Assembly (NCBI GenBank): GCA_902575815.1
Contig: CACGTA010000004.1
Location: 1-64,000, forward strand
DNA: 64,000 nt
From: an uncultured Alphaproteobacteria bacterium
GTDB lineage: Bacteria > Pseudomonadota > Alphaproteobacteria > HIMB59 > GCA-002718135
Direction of reading: 5' to 3'
Numbering within the stretch: the first letter of the stretch is position 1; each line of letters begins with the position of its first letter. Below the pieces are notes generated by a model that was given only the letters and a program-made list of their open reading frames with translations, was not told the DNA's origin and ran no database searches. The translations under genes were made by a program, and so were the position numbers. Below, piece after piece: positions 53,726 through 62,371 of this stretch.

Positions 53726-54602
53726 TTTCTTTTTTATAACTATCATAAATATAAATTATTATTCCTATCCAAATAATTATAAATGATATTAACTTAATTT
53801 GTAAAATTTCTTCATTAAGAATAAATACTGAAGTTATAAAATGAAATGTTGGTGCTAAGTAAAATAAAACTCCCGCTAGACCTAATTGAATAAATTTTAA
53901 GCCCAAATTAAAAAATAATAATGGAAAAATTGTTACAGCTCCTGTTAGAATTAAAAATAATGATGTCTTCAAATCAATACTAAAGATACTATTTTCATTT
54001 TGCCAAAATAAATAAACTAAGTAGGGGATAGATATTAAAGATATTATGAAAGTCTCATAAAGTAAACCAATTGAAGGATTAACATTAACTTGTTTTCTTA
54101 ATAATCCATATATTGCCCATGAGGTTCCAATCCAAAATATTAGGAATGGAAATTGATTTAAATTAATAAATAAGAATAATATACCTAATAACATAAGACA
54201 TACAGATGCAAATTTAGGCTTAGTAATTTTCTCATTTAAAAAAAAATAACCAAGAATAATACTGATCATTGGAGTAATAAAGTAACCCATTGATGCATCC
54301 TGAACTCTTTCTTGTCCTACAGAATAAATAAAACCTGCCCAGTTACCTGCAATAAGAAAAGCTGTAATTGTTAAAAGAAAAAGTTTTTTTTTAAATTTAA
54401 ATATTTCTATAAAATCATTTATATTTGAAATTAAAATTAATAATAAAAATAAAAAAATAAATGACCAGAAACCTCTGTGAGCTACAACTTCAATAGTCTC
54501 AACGTGATTTAATTCATTAAAAAAAAGGGGTTGTGGAAGCCCCCAAAAAATTGCTGCAATACAGGAAAATATTACACCTTTAGAAAATTTATTATTTAAC
54601 AA
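53703..54602 (-). CDS. rarD: EamA-type permease RarD
   Basis: A 299-residue ten-helix DMT-superfamily protein. The start [36 protein letters not shown] and [26 protein letters not shown] match RarD, a family of unknown true substrate (named for chloramphenicol sensitivity). Its stop lies 23 bases inside rpsD on the opposite strand, and it starts 1 base after the grxD gene, so it is the last gene of a bolA-grxD-rarD unit. Confidence 0.9.
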   Translation of the reverse strand: MLNNKFSKGVIFSCIAAIFWGLPQPLFFNELNHVETIEVVAHRGFWSFIFLFLLLILISNINDFIEIFKFKKKLFLLTITAFLIAGNWAGFIYSVGQERVQDASMGYFITPMISIILGYFFLNEKITKPKFASVCLMLLGILFLFINLNQFPFLIFWIGTSWAIYGLLRKQVNVNPSIGLLYETFIISLISIPYLVYLFWQNENSIFSIDLKTSLFLILTGAVTIFPLLFFNLGLKFIQLGLAGVLFYLAPTFHFITSVFILNEEILQIKLISFIIIWIGIIIYIYDSYKKEIILNNTQ

Positions 54603-54603
54603 A

Positions 54604-54945
54604 CTAGGACGGGTTTACGTCTATTCCATTTGTATTGAATAATTCTAGTAATTCACCACTTTCAAACATTTCAGTTATGATATCACAACCACCTATAAAT
54701 TCTTTCTTAACATAAAGTTGTGGTATGGTTGGCCAATTAGAATATGTTTTAATACCTTCTCTCATTTCGTCACTCTCTAACACATTCACACTTCCAAATT
54801 TAACACCTACTTTATTTAATATTTCAACTACTCTTGCAGAAAATCCACACATTGGAAATACAGGGGTGCCCTTCATGAAAAGCATTACATCATTTGAGTT
54901 AATTTCATTTTCTATATTTTGGGATACATGGTCGTTATTATTCAT
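54604..54945 (-). CDS. grxD: Monothiol glutaredoxin Grx4 type
   Basis: A 113-residue monothiol glutaredoxin. Active site CGFS in TPVFPMCGFSARVVEIL at about residue 37, then SNWPTIPQLYVKKEFIGGCDI with the glutathione-binding TIPQ. Such proteins bind a shared [2Fe-2S] cluster and form heterodimers with BolA, whose gene lies 2 bases upstream in the same unit. It functions in iron-sulfur trafficking rather than disulfide reduction. Confidence 0.94.
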   Translation of the reverse strand: MNNNDHVSQNIENEINSNDVMLFMKGTPVFPMCGFSARVVEILNKVGVKFGSVNVLESDEMREGIKTYSNWPTIPQLYVKKEFIGGCDIITEMFESGELLELFNTNGIDVNPS

Positions 54946-54947
54946 TA

Positions 54948-55178
54948 TTACTCCGATACAGTTTTTAGCTTAAGTGCGTGCAAATCACTACCCATTTTAC
55001 CATTAAAAGCATCATAAACCATCTTATGTTGTTCTACTCTTGTTTTTCCAGAAAAGGATTTTGACGTCACTATAGCACTGTAATGATCGCCATCTCCTTG
55101 AAGATCTTCAATTTCAACAGTTGCATCTGGTATAGCTTCTTTAATAAATTGTTCAATTTGTTCAACAGTCATTGGCAT
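54948..55178 (-). CDS. BolA family protein
   Basis: A 76-residue BolA/IbaG-type protein. VEIEDLQGDGDHYSAIVTSKSFSG (split here only as a motif region, residues 20-40) and TRVEQHKMVYDAFNGKMGSDLHALKLKT show the class II KH-like fold with the conserved His that helps hold the Grx-BolA cluster. It partners the monothiol glutaredoxin encoded immediately downstream. Closest to the IbaG subgroup by the DGDHY stretch. Confidence 0.92.
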   Translation of the reverse strand: MPMTVEQIEQFIKEAIPDATVEIEDLQGDGDHYSAIVTSKSFSGKTRVEQHKMVYDAFNGKMGSDLHALKLKTVSE

Positions 55179-55215
55179 ACCTATAAAATAGTTCAGATAT
55201 TAAAAAAAATAAAGA

Positions 55216-56508
55216 CTATTTAATTTTATTTTTAAAAATCCATTCTATTTTCTTTAGATCGTTATCATCTTTAATGATTTTTTCGATTTCTTTTGAATTT
55301 AATTTTTTGTTTAATTCTTTATTTTTTTGTAAAACTTGAGAAAAATTCTTATTATTATTCCATGTTTCCATGGCACTTTCTTGAACAATTTTGTAGGCTT
55401 GTTGTCTTTTCAATCCTTTTTCAATTAGTTTTAACATAATATTGTGAGTTCTATGTAAACCTCCAAGCATATTCAAATTTTTTAACATATTTTTTGGATA
55501 GACTTTTAAATTCTTTATAATGCCATTTAAACGACTCAGTGCAAAATCAGTTGCAATTGTAATATCTGGTGTCGTAATTCTTTCAACACTAGAATGACTA
55601 ATATCTCTCTCGTGCCAAAGTACAACATTTTCTAGTGAAGGTATTACACCACTTCTAATATAACGTGCGATACCTGTTAAGTTCTCACTTAATACTGGGT
55701 TACGTTTGTGAGGCATAGCAGAAGAACCCTTTTGCTTAGAAGAAAAACTTTCTTCAACTTCTAATACCTCTGTTTTTTGTAAATTTCGAATTTCCACTGC
55801 AAACCTCTCAATAGAAGATGCTAAAATTCCTAGTACTGAGAAAAAATACGCATGCCTATCTCTTGGAATTACTTGAGTTGATACATCTTCAGAATTTAGT
55901 TTAAGTTTTTTTGCTACATAATCTTGAACTCGTGGGTCTATAGAATTAAATGTTCCAACAGGTCCAGAAATAGCACAAACAGATATTTCGTTGATCGCCT
56001 GATCAAGTCTTTCTAAATTTCTTTTAAACTCAAAATAAAAGGAAGATAATTTTAATCCAAAAGTAATAGGTTCAGCATGTATCCCATGACTTCTTCCAAT
56101 CATTAATGTGTCTTTATATTTTTTTGATTTGATTTTTAGACTTTGAATACACTCTACTAAACTTTTTCTTATTATTTCAGAGGTTTGCTTAAGTTGTACA
56201 GAAAATGAAGTATCAATAATATCACTGGAAGTTACACCAAAATGAAAATACTTTGACGAGTCGCCAATATATTTGCTTACATTATTAATATAAGCAACAA
56301 CATCATGTTTTGTCTCTTTTTCAATTTTTTCTATTTCTTTAACATTGAATTTTGCTTTATTTCTTATTTCTTTTGCAGCTTTTTTAGGAATAACGCCGAG
56401 CATCGCTTGTTTTTCTGCAATCAAACACTCAATTTCTGTCCAAATTGTAAATTTATTTTCTAATGACCAGATCTTTTCAATTTTAGGTCTATTATATCTA
56501 GGTATCAT
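55216..56508 (-). CDS. purB: Adenylosuccinate lyase
   Basis: A 430-residue fumarase/aspartase-fold lyase. Conserved regions: MIPRYNRPKIEKIWS at the start, HFGVTSSDIIDTS, GRSHGIHAEPITFG (His general acid region) and the signature loop GSSAMPHKRNPVLSENL. It removes fumarate from SAICAR and adenylosuccinate in purine synthesis. In the same strand as map, with 9 bases between, and ahead of the bolA-grxD genes. Confidence 0.94.
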   Translation of the reverse strand: MIPRYNRPKIEKIWSLENKFTIWTEIECLIAEKQAMLGVIPKKAAKEIRNKAKFNVKEIEKIEKETKHDVVAYINNVSKYIGDSSKYFHFGVTSSDIIDTSFSVQLKQTSEIIRKSLVECIQSLKIKSKKYKDTLMIGRSHGIHAEPITFGLKLSSFYFEFKRNLERLDQAINEISVCAISGPVGTFNSIDPRVQDYVAKKLKLNSEDVSTQVIPRDRHAYFFSVLGILASSIERFAVEIRNLQKTEVLEVEESFSSKQKGSSAMPHKRNPVLSENLTGIARYIRSGVIPSLENVVLWHERDISHSSVERITTPDITIATDFALSRLNGIIKNLKVYPKNMLKNLNMLGGLHRTHNIMLKLIEKGLKRQQAYKIVQESAMETWNNNKNFSQVLQKNKELNKKLNSKEIEKIIKDDNDLKKIEWIFKNKIK

Positions 56509-56517
56509 TTTATCTAC

Positions 56518-57312
56518 TTATACATCCTTTATTGGGAAAGCTGTATTATTTTTAGATAATGTAAATATTTCATTTCCTTCTTCTGTTATTCCAATTGTAT
56601 GCTCGAATTGAGCAGATAAAGATTTATCTTTTGTTACAGCTGTCCATCCATCATTAAGTATTTTTGTTTGCCATCCACCTAAATTAATCATTGGTTCAAT
56701 TGTTAAAAACATACCAGGCTCTAACATAGGTCCTTCGCCTGGTTCTCCAAAGTGTAAAACACTAGGTGGAGTATGAAATTCCTTTCCAATTCCATGACCA
56801 CAAAAATCTCTTACTACAGAATAACCTTTTCCTTCAGCAAGTTTCTGAATTTTATTTCCAATATCACCAATATGCTTACCAGGTTTAGCTTCACTAATAC
56901 CAATTAATAAAGATTCATAAGTTATTTTTAAAAATTCATAATTTTTTTTATTTGTCTTGCCTGCTACAAACATTCTGGAACTATCACCATGCCAACCATT
57001 TAGAATAACTGTTACATCTACATTTACTATATCACCATCAGATAGAATTTTTCTTTCAGAGGGAATTCCATGACAAACAACATGATTTACAGATGTACAA
57101 ACTGATTTTGGGAAACCTTTATAATTTAAAGGAGCAGGTATTGCATTATTTTGAATAATTTGATCATGACATATGTCATTTATTTCTTGAGTACTTATTC
57201 CTGGAACAATCTTTTTACTTAAAGAATCTAGAACATCAGCAGCTAAAGAACCAGCCCCCCTCATGCCCTCAAAATCTTTTTTCGTATGTATTGGGATATT
57301 GTTGTTTCTCAT
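56518..57312 (-). CDS. map: Methionine aminopeptidase, type I
   Basis: A 264-residue metallopeptidase. The five-ligand metal site can be followed: Asp in VNVDVTVILNGWHGDSSRMF (two Asp), His in FCGHGIGKEFHTPP, Glu in FLTIEPMINLGG and Glu near the end in QFEHTIGI. It removes the initiator Met. No N-terminal zinc-finger extension is present. Divergent from the cinA-like gene by about 57 bases. Confidence 0.95.
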   Translation of the reverse strand: MRNNNIPIHTKKDFEGMRGAGSLAADVLDSLSKKIVPGISTQEINDICHDQIIQNNAIPAPLNYKGFPKSVCTSVNHVVCHGIPSERKILSDGDIVNVDVTVILNGWHGDSSRMFVAGKTNKKNYEFLKITYESLLIGISEAKPGKHIGDIGNKIQKLAEGKGYSVVRDFCGHGIGKEFHTPPSVLHFGEPGEGPMLEPGMFLTIEPMINLGGWQTKILNDGWTAVTKDKSLSAQFEHTIGITEEGNEIFTLSKNNTAFPIKDV

Positions 57313-57369
57313 TTAAAAAATAATTACTTACAATTAATAAATAATATATAGAAAATATCAATTAATCAT

Positions 57370-58116
57370 ATGAGTTCTTTTACTGCAGGAGTTATTGTTA
57401 TTGGTGATGAAATACTTTCTGGCAGAACTCAAGATACAAACTCAAATTATATTGCAAAAAAATTATTAGAAGCTGGTATTAAGTTAGAAGAAGTTATTGT
57501 TATTCAGGATGAGAAAAAAACAATAATAGAAAATGTTTTAAAATATTGCTCAAAATATTCTTATGTTTTTACTACTGGAGGAATTGGACCAACTCATGAT
57601 GATATAACTTCAGAAAGTATATCTGAAGCCTTTAATTTACAATATGAAACAAATAAAATGGCTTTTGAGATTCTTGAAAATTATTATCCAAAAGGTGAAT
57701 TTAATGAAAGCAGGCAAAGAATGGCCAAAATGCCATTTGGTTCAGAGCTTATTTTAAATCCAATGACCGCTGCACCAGGATTTATTGTAAAAAATATTTA
57801 TGTTTTACCTGGTGTGCCAGAAATAATGCAAGTTATGTTCGAGGAATTAATGAAAAAAATTAAAAAAGGTAAGCCAAAACTTGTTACAACAATTAATACT
57901 AATTTATACGAAAGTAAAATTGCAAAAAATTTAAAAAATATTCAAAACAATTATACAAATGCTTCAATCGGAAGTTACCCCTATTTTAATCTTGCAGCTA
58001 AAACAGGCGGTGTTAACATAGTTGTTTCATCATGGGAGATGACATCTATTCAACCAATAGTTGATGATATAACTAAGATGATTGAATTAAATGGTGGAAA
58101 AAGTTCTATAGTTTGA
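57370..58116 (+). CDS. CinA-like molybdopterin-binding-domain protein (short form)
   Basis: A 248-residue protein with only the N-terminal COG1058 domain of CinA: AGVIVIGDEILSGRTQDTNSNYIAK at the start, FTTGGIGPTHDDITSESISEA near residue 75, MAKMPFGSELILNPMTAAPGF, and VLPGVPEIMQVMFEE. The C-terminal PncC-type nicotinamide-nucleotide amidase domain is absent, about 160 residues shorter than full CinA. The domain resembles MoaB/MogA; bacterial short forms are uncharacterised, and pyrophosphatase activity on nucleotides is reported for longer ones. Confidence 0.88.
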   Translation: MSSFTAGVIVIGDEILSGRTQDTNSNYIAKKLLEAGIKLEEVIVIQDEKKTIIENVLKYCSKYSYVFTTGGIGPTHDDITSESISEAFNLQYETNKMAFEILENYYPKGEFNESRQRMAKMPFGSELILNPMTAAPGFIVKNIYVLPGVPEIMQVMFEELMKKIKKGKPKLVTTINTNLYESKIAKNLKNIQNNYTNASIGSYPYFNLAAKTGGVNIVVSSWEMTSIQPIVDDITKMIELNGGKSSIV

Positions 58117-58132
58117 TATTAGTCCAAAATCA

Positions 58133-58217
58133 GGCCTCGTGGTGGAATGGTAGACACAAAGGACTTAAAATCCTTGCCCTTTTGGGAGTGCCGGTTCAAG
58201 TCCGGCCGAGGCTACCA
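58133..58217 (+). tRNA. tRNA-Leu (anticodon UAA)
   Basis: An 85-base tRNA with a long variable arm. Acceptor GGCCTCG (58133-58139) pairs with CGAGGCT (58207-58213), the first pair being G-U as in other tRNA-Leu(UAA); TGGTGGAATGGTAGACAC forms the D arm; anticodon stem AAGGA/TCCTT flanks the loop CTTAAAA with TAA at 58166-58168; the T arm is GCCGG-TTCAAGT-CCGGC. The terminal CCA (58215-58217) is encoded. Confidence 0.96.
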
Positions 58218-58228
58218 ATCATTAAATT

Positions 58229-58603
58229 ATGTTTGCTTTTATTACTATTGGAACAAATAATTTAAAAAAATCATCTGCATTTTATAGTAAAATTTTAAAA
58301 CCTCTAAAAATTAAAAAAGTATTATCTCATCATCGTTATTTTGGTTATGCTAAAAAAGAAACACCTAAAAAAATAGAATTATACTTGATTAGACCTCATA
58401 ACAAAAAAAAAGCAACCATAGGAAATGGTACAATGATTACTTTTAAAGCTAATTCTAAAAAAACTGTTAATGAATTTTATAAAATTGGAATTAGTCTTGG
58501 AGCAAAAGATGAAGGAATACCTGGCCCCAGACATGGTAAAGATTATTATGCATATTTAAGGGATTTAGATGGTAACAAGATTTGTATTTTTAAAAAAATT
58601 TGA
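58229..58603 (+). CDS. VOC (glyoxalase/bleomycin-resistance fold) protein
   Basis: A 124-residue vicinal-oxygen-chelate protein: MFAFITIGTNNLKKSSAFYS opens the first beta-alpha-beta-beta-beta unit and RDLDGNKICIFKK closes the second. GIPGPRHGKDYYAYLRDLDG is common in a group of small alphaproteobacterial VOC proteins annotated as glyoxalases. The metal residues typical of glyoxalase I are not all seen, so the reaction is open. It starts 11 bases after the tRNA and is convergent with nadK (2 bases between stops). Confidence 0.82.
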   Translation: MFAFITIGTNNLKKSSAFYSKILKPLKIKKVLSHHRYFGYAKKETPKKIELYLIRPHNKKKATIGNGTMITFKANSKKTVNEFYKIGISLGAKDEGIPGPRHGKDYYAYLRDLDGNKICIFKKI

Positions 58604-58605
58604 TC

Positions 58606-59364
58606 TTAAAAATTAAATTGTTCATTCAAAATTTTATCTTCAATAGAGTGTTTACTATCGAATAATACAGTGCATTTGTTTTCATCTGAAGATACAATAT
58701 TGACTCTACTAATATCTCTAAACTCAACATTGTCTGCAGTTACGCTAGATGAGCGCTCATCATAATTTAAAACTTCAAAATCAATTTTACTAATTTCTGA
58801 TAAAAGAGCACCTCTCCATCTCCTTGGTCTAAAGGCGCTGATTGGAGTTAATGCAAGTATATTTGAGTCTAAAGGTAGAATACTACCATGTGCGGATAGA
58901 TTATAAGCTGTACTTCCAGCTGATGTAGATAACAAAACGCCATCACATATCAATTCTTCCATTTTTACTTTCTCATTTATTTTGATTTTAATTTTTGATG
59001 CCAAATGAGTCTGCCTCATAAGAGAAACTTCATTATATGCATATGCCTCAAAGATTTCATTATTAACATTTTGTGCCGTCATTTTTAATGGTTTAAAAGT
59101 AGATTTTTTAGCATTGGTAATCATGTCATTTAAATTTTCATTACTAAGATTATTCATTAAAAAGCCAATTGAACCAAAGTTTATTCCAAAAAATGGTTTG
59201 TTTAGTTTATTAAAATTATGAAGTGATTTTAAAAGTAATCCATCTCCTCCAATTGGAATAATGTAATCGGCATCTTCTACAGAATTTTGTCCAAATAATT
59301 CTATTAGTTTTTTTTCTGTATTTTTTGCCTCAGGATTGTTTGATGATAAAAAATGAAATTTCAT
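58606..59364 (-). CDS. nadK: NAD kinase
   Basis: A 252-residue ATP-NAD kinase. The catalytic motif is IPIGGDGLLLKSLH near residue 40; FFGINFGSIGFLMN and DGVLLSTSAGSTAYNLSAHG follow, the latter with the conserved GDGG-type nucleotide loop. It makes NADP in the cytoplasm. The start codon overlaps the stop of the upstream moaA gene by one base, so the two are co-transcribed. Confidence 0.94.
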   Translation of the reverse strand: MKFHFLSSNNPEAKNTEKKLIELFGQNSVEDADYIIPIGGDGLLLKSLHNFNKLNKPFFGINFGSIGFLMNNLSNENLNDMITNAKKSTFKPLKMTAQNVNNEIFEAYAYNEVSLMRQTHLASKIKIKINEKVKMEELICDGVLLSTSAGSTAYNLSAHGSILPLDSNILALTPISAFRPRRWRGALLSEISKIDFEVLNYDERSSSVTADNVEFRDISRVNIVSSDENKCTVLFDSKHSIEDKILNEQFNF

Positions 59365-60356
59365 TATCCACCTGTTACGTTCATATGTCTTTTCATATAT
59401 TTATTAATTTTTTCTCCAATCATAAAATCATGTTGTTTTGGTTTAATATTAAGTGCAAACTTAATTTTTTCTTTTATAAAATCATCACTATAATCTTCTC
59501 TCATTATTTCTCTAAAATCAACAAAGTCATTCTGACCAAGGCACATGTAAAGTTTACCAGTGCTCGATATTCTTACTCTATTGCAAGAGGCACAAAAATT
59601 ATTTGTTAAAGGACTTATAAACCCAATTTTATTAGAAACTAAATCACTAGTATAAAATCTTGCTGGACCTCCAGTACTATAATGAATTTTAGAAAAATTA
59701 TATATTTTGTCTAGTTTTGAAAAAGTATCAGATAATGAGATAAACTGATATTCTCTTGATATATCTGTTTCTTCCATTGGCATTACTTCGATAAATGTAA
59801 GATCAATTTTTTTATTACTAGTCCAATATATTAATTCTTCAATTTCATTTTCATTAAAATCTTTAATTACTACAGTATTAATTTTAATTTTTATGTTGTT
59901 ATCAAGTGCTTCATTAATTCCATCAAAAACTTTTTCAATATTTCCAAATCTTGTTATTTTATTATATTTTTCAGGATTAATTGTATCTAGAGAAACATTA
60001 ATTCTATTAATACCATTTAGCTTCAGTAGTTTTGCATATTTTTTTAATAATGTACCATTTGTTGTCAGTGTTATTTCCTTTAGATTTGTTTTTTCTTTTT
60101 TGGTATTAAGTTTTTCAATTAATTTTATAATATCATTTCTTACTAAAGGCTCACCCCCAGTTAATCTAATTTTTTCAACTCCGAGTTCTATAAAGTTGTC
60201 ACATAGTCTTTCAATTTCTTCTAATGTGAGTATGTCTTTTCGTGGGAGAAATTGCATTTTTTCTTTCATACAATAAACACATCTCAAATCACATCTATCT
60301 GTAACAGATACTCTTAGATAATTTACTTTTCTTAAATACTGGTCAATTAGTTGCAT
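59364..60356 (-). CDS. moaA: GTP 3',8-cyclase (molybdenum cofactor biosynthesis protein A)
   Basis: A 330-residue radical SAM enzyme. The N-terminal [4Fe-4S] site is Cys22-x3-Cys26-x2-Cys29 in TDRCDLRCVYCMKE; RLTGGEPLVRND binds SAM; the C-terminal cluster uses FCASCNRVRISSTGKLYMC, and the protein ends at the GlyGly MNVTGG tail needed for activity. It starts molybdopterin synthesis. Other moa genes are outside the window. It overlaps the DUF3553 gene by 14 bases. Confidence 0.95.
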   Translation of the reverse strand: MQLIDQYLRKVNYLRVSVTDRCDLRCVYCMKEKMQFLPRKDILTLEEIERLCDNFIELGVEKIRLTGGEPLVRNDIIKLIEKLNTKKEKTNLKEITLTTNGTLLKKYAKLLKLNGINRINVSLDTINPEKYNKITRFGNIEKVFDGINEALDNNIKIKINTVVIKDFNENEIEELIYWTSNKKIDLTFIEVMPMEETDISREYQFISLSDTFSKLDKIYNFSKIHYSTGGPARFYTSDLVSNKIGFISPLTNNFCASCNRVRISSTGKLYMCLGQNDFVDFREIMREDYSDDFIKEKIKFALNIKPKQHDFMIGEKINKYMKRHMNVTGG

Positions 60357-60540
60357 TTATATTAATTATTTTTAATTCAACTTCTTTAGGGTTAATAGTT
60401 TTTTTTCCAACATTTTCAAAATTTATTGTAACTATATCGTTAATACATGATTGAACTTGACCAATTCCCCATTCTTTTTCTTTACTGACATTTACAACAA
60501 AAGTACCTGGTGTAAGATCACCTATATAAAAATCTGACAT
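60343..60540 (-). CDS. DUF3553 small protein
   Basis: A 65-residue protein with the DUF3553 pattern: PGTFVVNVSKEKEWGIGQVQS, then VTINFENVGKKTINPKEVEL. It is a small beta-rich (SH3-like, CarD/UvrD-tail-like) module of unknown function common in alphaproteobacteria. It follows dksA by 11 bases and overlaps moaA, so dksA, DUF3553, moaA and nadK may form one unit. Confidence 0.85.
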   Translation of the reverse strand: MSDFYIGDLTPGTFVVNVSKEKEWGIGQVQSCINDIVTINFENVGKKTINPKEVELKIININATN

Positions 60541-60551
60541 TTAAAATAAAA

Positions 60552-60959
60552 TTAACTAATTCTTTTTTCTGCTTTTTCATGCATTTCTTGAGCTTCTAAA
60601 CTCAATGTTGCAACTGGTCTTGCTTCTAATCTTTTGATACTAATTGGATCACCTGTTTCATCGCAATAACCATATGATCCATCTTCAATTCTTTGAAGGG
60701 CGGCATCAATTTTATTAATTAGCTTTCTTTCTCTATCTCTAGTTCTAAGTTCGAAAGATCTATCTATTTCTTCAGATGCTCTATCAGTTATGTCCGGTTT
60801 TGCTTCATTCTCATTCTGAAGATTATTTAAAGTTTGAGATGACTCCTTGAGTAAATCTTTTTTCCAACTTACTAGTTTTTGCCTAAAATATTCTTTCATT
60901 TTGGCATTCATGAATTTTTCTTTCTGAGTTGGTTTATAATTTTTAGGTAATTTAGTCAT
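60552..60959 (-). CDS. dksA: RNA polymerase-binding transcription factor DksA
   Basis: A 135-residue protein with the long coiled-coil (FMNAKMKEYFRQKLVSWKKD onward), the coiled-coil tip with two Asp (KPDITDRASEEIDRS), and the C-terminal globular region YGYCDETGDPISIKRLEARP. Only one Cys remains of the four zinc cysteines in E. coli DksA, as in other alphaproteobacterial forms. It enters the RNA polymerase secondary channel and works with ppGpp. I chose the ATG at 60959 (MTKLPKNY); a start at 60986 would add nine residues. Confidence 0.92.
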   Translation of the reverse strand: MTKLPKNYKPTQKEKFMNAKMKEYFRQKLVSWKKDLLKESSQTLNNLQNENEAKPDITDRASEEIDRSFELRTRDRERKLINKIDAALQRIEDGSYGYCDETGDPISIKRLEARPVATLSLEAQEMHEKAEKRIS

Positions 60960-61073
60960 AATTTTAAAACGCTGCTGATTTATCAAATGATTTTATTTAT
61001 TCAAGCAATATTGAAATTTTATTAATTATAAATAATTCATATTTTTCAATATTTTAATTAAATTTTCATAAAA

Positions 61074-61088
61074 GAACAAAAATAGAAC
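61074..61088 (+). promoter_or_regulatory. LexA/SOS box upstream of recA
   Basis: GAAC (61074-61077), seven bases, GAAC (61085-61088): an exact match to the alphaproteobacterial LexA operator GTTC-N7-GTTC read from the other strand. It lies 85 bases before the recA ATG. Confidence 0.75.
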
Positions 61089-61099
61089 TTTTAAAATTA

Positions 61100-61114
61100 G
61101 AACAAAACGTGTAC
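61100..61114 (+). promoter_or_regulatory. Second, degenerate LexA-like box upstream of recA
   Basis: GAAC (61100-61103), seven bases, GTAC (61111-61114): one mismatch to the LexA operator, in the same orientation and 26 bases (about two and a half helical turns) after the perfect box. Confidence 0.4.
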
Positions 61115-61173
61115 AAGTAAACATGATTTGCAAGAATCTTAATAAAAACATAGGAAATTAATGGAGAAATGTA

Positions 61174-62286
61174 ATGTCTCAAGCTAAATTAAAAGTAGTA
61201 AATAACGAAAATTCAATGGATAAAGAAAATAGAAGTAAATCTCTAGAAGCTGCTGTCAGCCTAATAGAGAAAAATTATGGAAAAGGCTCAATAATGAAAT
61301 TGGGCTCTAAAACAAACGTAGATATTGAAGCAATATCTACAGGTTCATTAGGGCTTGATATTGCCCTTGGTATTGGTGGAGTTCCAAAGGGTAGAATTAT
61401 TGAAATTTATGGACCTGAAAGTTCTGGTAAAACTACTTTAGCTACTCATATTGTTGCTGAGTCACAAAAACAAGGCGGTAATTGCGCATTTATAGATGCA
61501 GAGCATGCTCTAGATCCAGCATATGCAAAAAAATTAGGTGTAAATTTAGAAGAATTATTAATTTCCCAGCCTGATACAGGTGAGCAGGGTTTAGAAATTG
61601 CTGATTCTTTAATTAAATCTGGGGGTATTGATGTGCTAATTATTGACTCAGTTGCGGCACTTGTCCCAAGAGCTGAACTAGAAGGCGATATGGGAGATTC
61701 ATTACCTGGTTTACAAGCTAGATTGATGAGTCAGGCTTTAAGAAAACTCACAAGCTCTATCGCTCAATCAAACACTCTAGTTGTATTCATAAATCAACTT
61801 AGAATGAAAATTGGCGTTATGTTTGGTAGTCCTGAGACAACTACAGGCGGTAATGCTTTAAAGTTTTATTCTTCTGTAAGAATGGACATTAGAAGAATTG
61901 GTGCAATTAAAGATAAAGATGAAATCATTGGAAATCAAACTAGAGTAAAAATAGTTAAAAATAAAGTTGCACCTCCATTCAAAGTTGTTGAATTTGATAT
62001 AATGTACGGAGAGGGTATATCTAAATTAGGTGAATTAGTTGATTTAGGTGTCAAAGCAGAAATTATTGATAAATCTGGATCATGGTTTGCTTACAAAAAT
62101 ACTAAAATAGGACAAGGTAGAGAAAACGTTAAAAACTTTCTTAACGACAATCCAACTATAGCTAAAGAAATTGAAAATCAAATTCTACAAAATGCTGGAA
62201 TAGTTGAAAAAGCTATGATGGAAGGAAAAGTAGAGAATAAAGAAAAAGAAAAAGAAGCTAAAGAAGCTGAAGAAATAAAAGAATAG
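61174..62286 (+). CDS. recA: Recombinase A
   Basis: A 370-residue RecA. Walker [10 protein letters not shown] at residues 80-88, [27 protein letters not shown] (L1/L2 area) and [21 protein letters not shown] are near-invariant. The C-terminus is an acidic/lysine tail ([15 protein letters not shown]). A GGAG ribosome site precedes the ATG. DNA strand exchange and LexA cleavage; LexA-type boxes upstream and a terminator downstream make it a single-gene SOS unit. Confidence 0.97.
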   Translation: MSQAKLKVVNNENSMDKENRSKSLEAAVSLIEKNYGKGSIMKLGSKTNVDIEAISTGSLGLDIALGIGGVPKGRIIEIYGPESSGKTTLATHIVAESQKQGGNCAFIDAEHALDPAYAKKLGVNLEELLISQPDTGEQGLEIADSLIKSGGIDVLIIDSVAALVPRAELEGDMGDSLPGLQARLMSQALRKLTSSIAQSNTLVVFINQLRMKIGVMFGSPETTTGGNALKFYSSVRMDIRRIGAIKDKDEIIGNQTRVKIVKNKVAPPFKVVEFDIMYGEGISKLGELVDLGVKAEIIDKSGSWFAYKNTKIGQGRENVKNFLNDNPTIAKEIENQILQNAGIVEKAMMEGKVENKEKEKEAKEAEEIKE

Positions 62287-62305
62287 TAAATATTATTTTT
62301 GTTTG

Positions 62306-62333
62306 GCGCCTATTTCAAAATAGGCGCTTTTTT
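62306..62333 (+). terminator. Intrinsic terminator of recA
   Basis: GCGCCTATT stem (62306-62314), loop TCAA, AATAGGCGC (62319-62327), followed by six T (62328-62333). GC-rich stem in an AT-rich setting, 20 bases after the recA stop. Confidence 0.9.
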
Positions 62334-62334
62334 A

Positions 62335-62363
62335 TTTAGACAATAGAGTTTTCAAGTTATAAT
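62335..62363 (+). promoter_or_regulatory. Promoter of alaS with a near-zero leader
   Basis: TTTAGA (62335-62340), 17-base spacer, consensus TATAAT (62358-62363), directly after the recA terminator. The predicted start is around 62370, within about 2 bases of the alaS ATG at 62372. Confidence 0.55.
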
Positions 62364-62371
62364 ACCTTTTC

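Noticed and set aside
59893..60276. 127-codon open frame opposite moaA
   Set aside because: Antisense to the conserved radical SAM core; hydrophobic Phe/Ser-rich translation typical of a reversed AT-rich gene.
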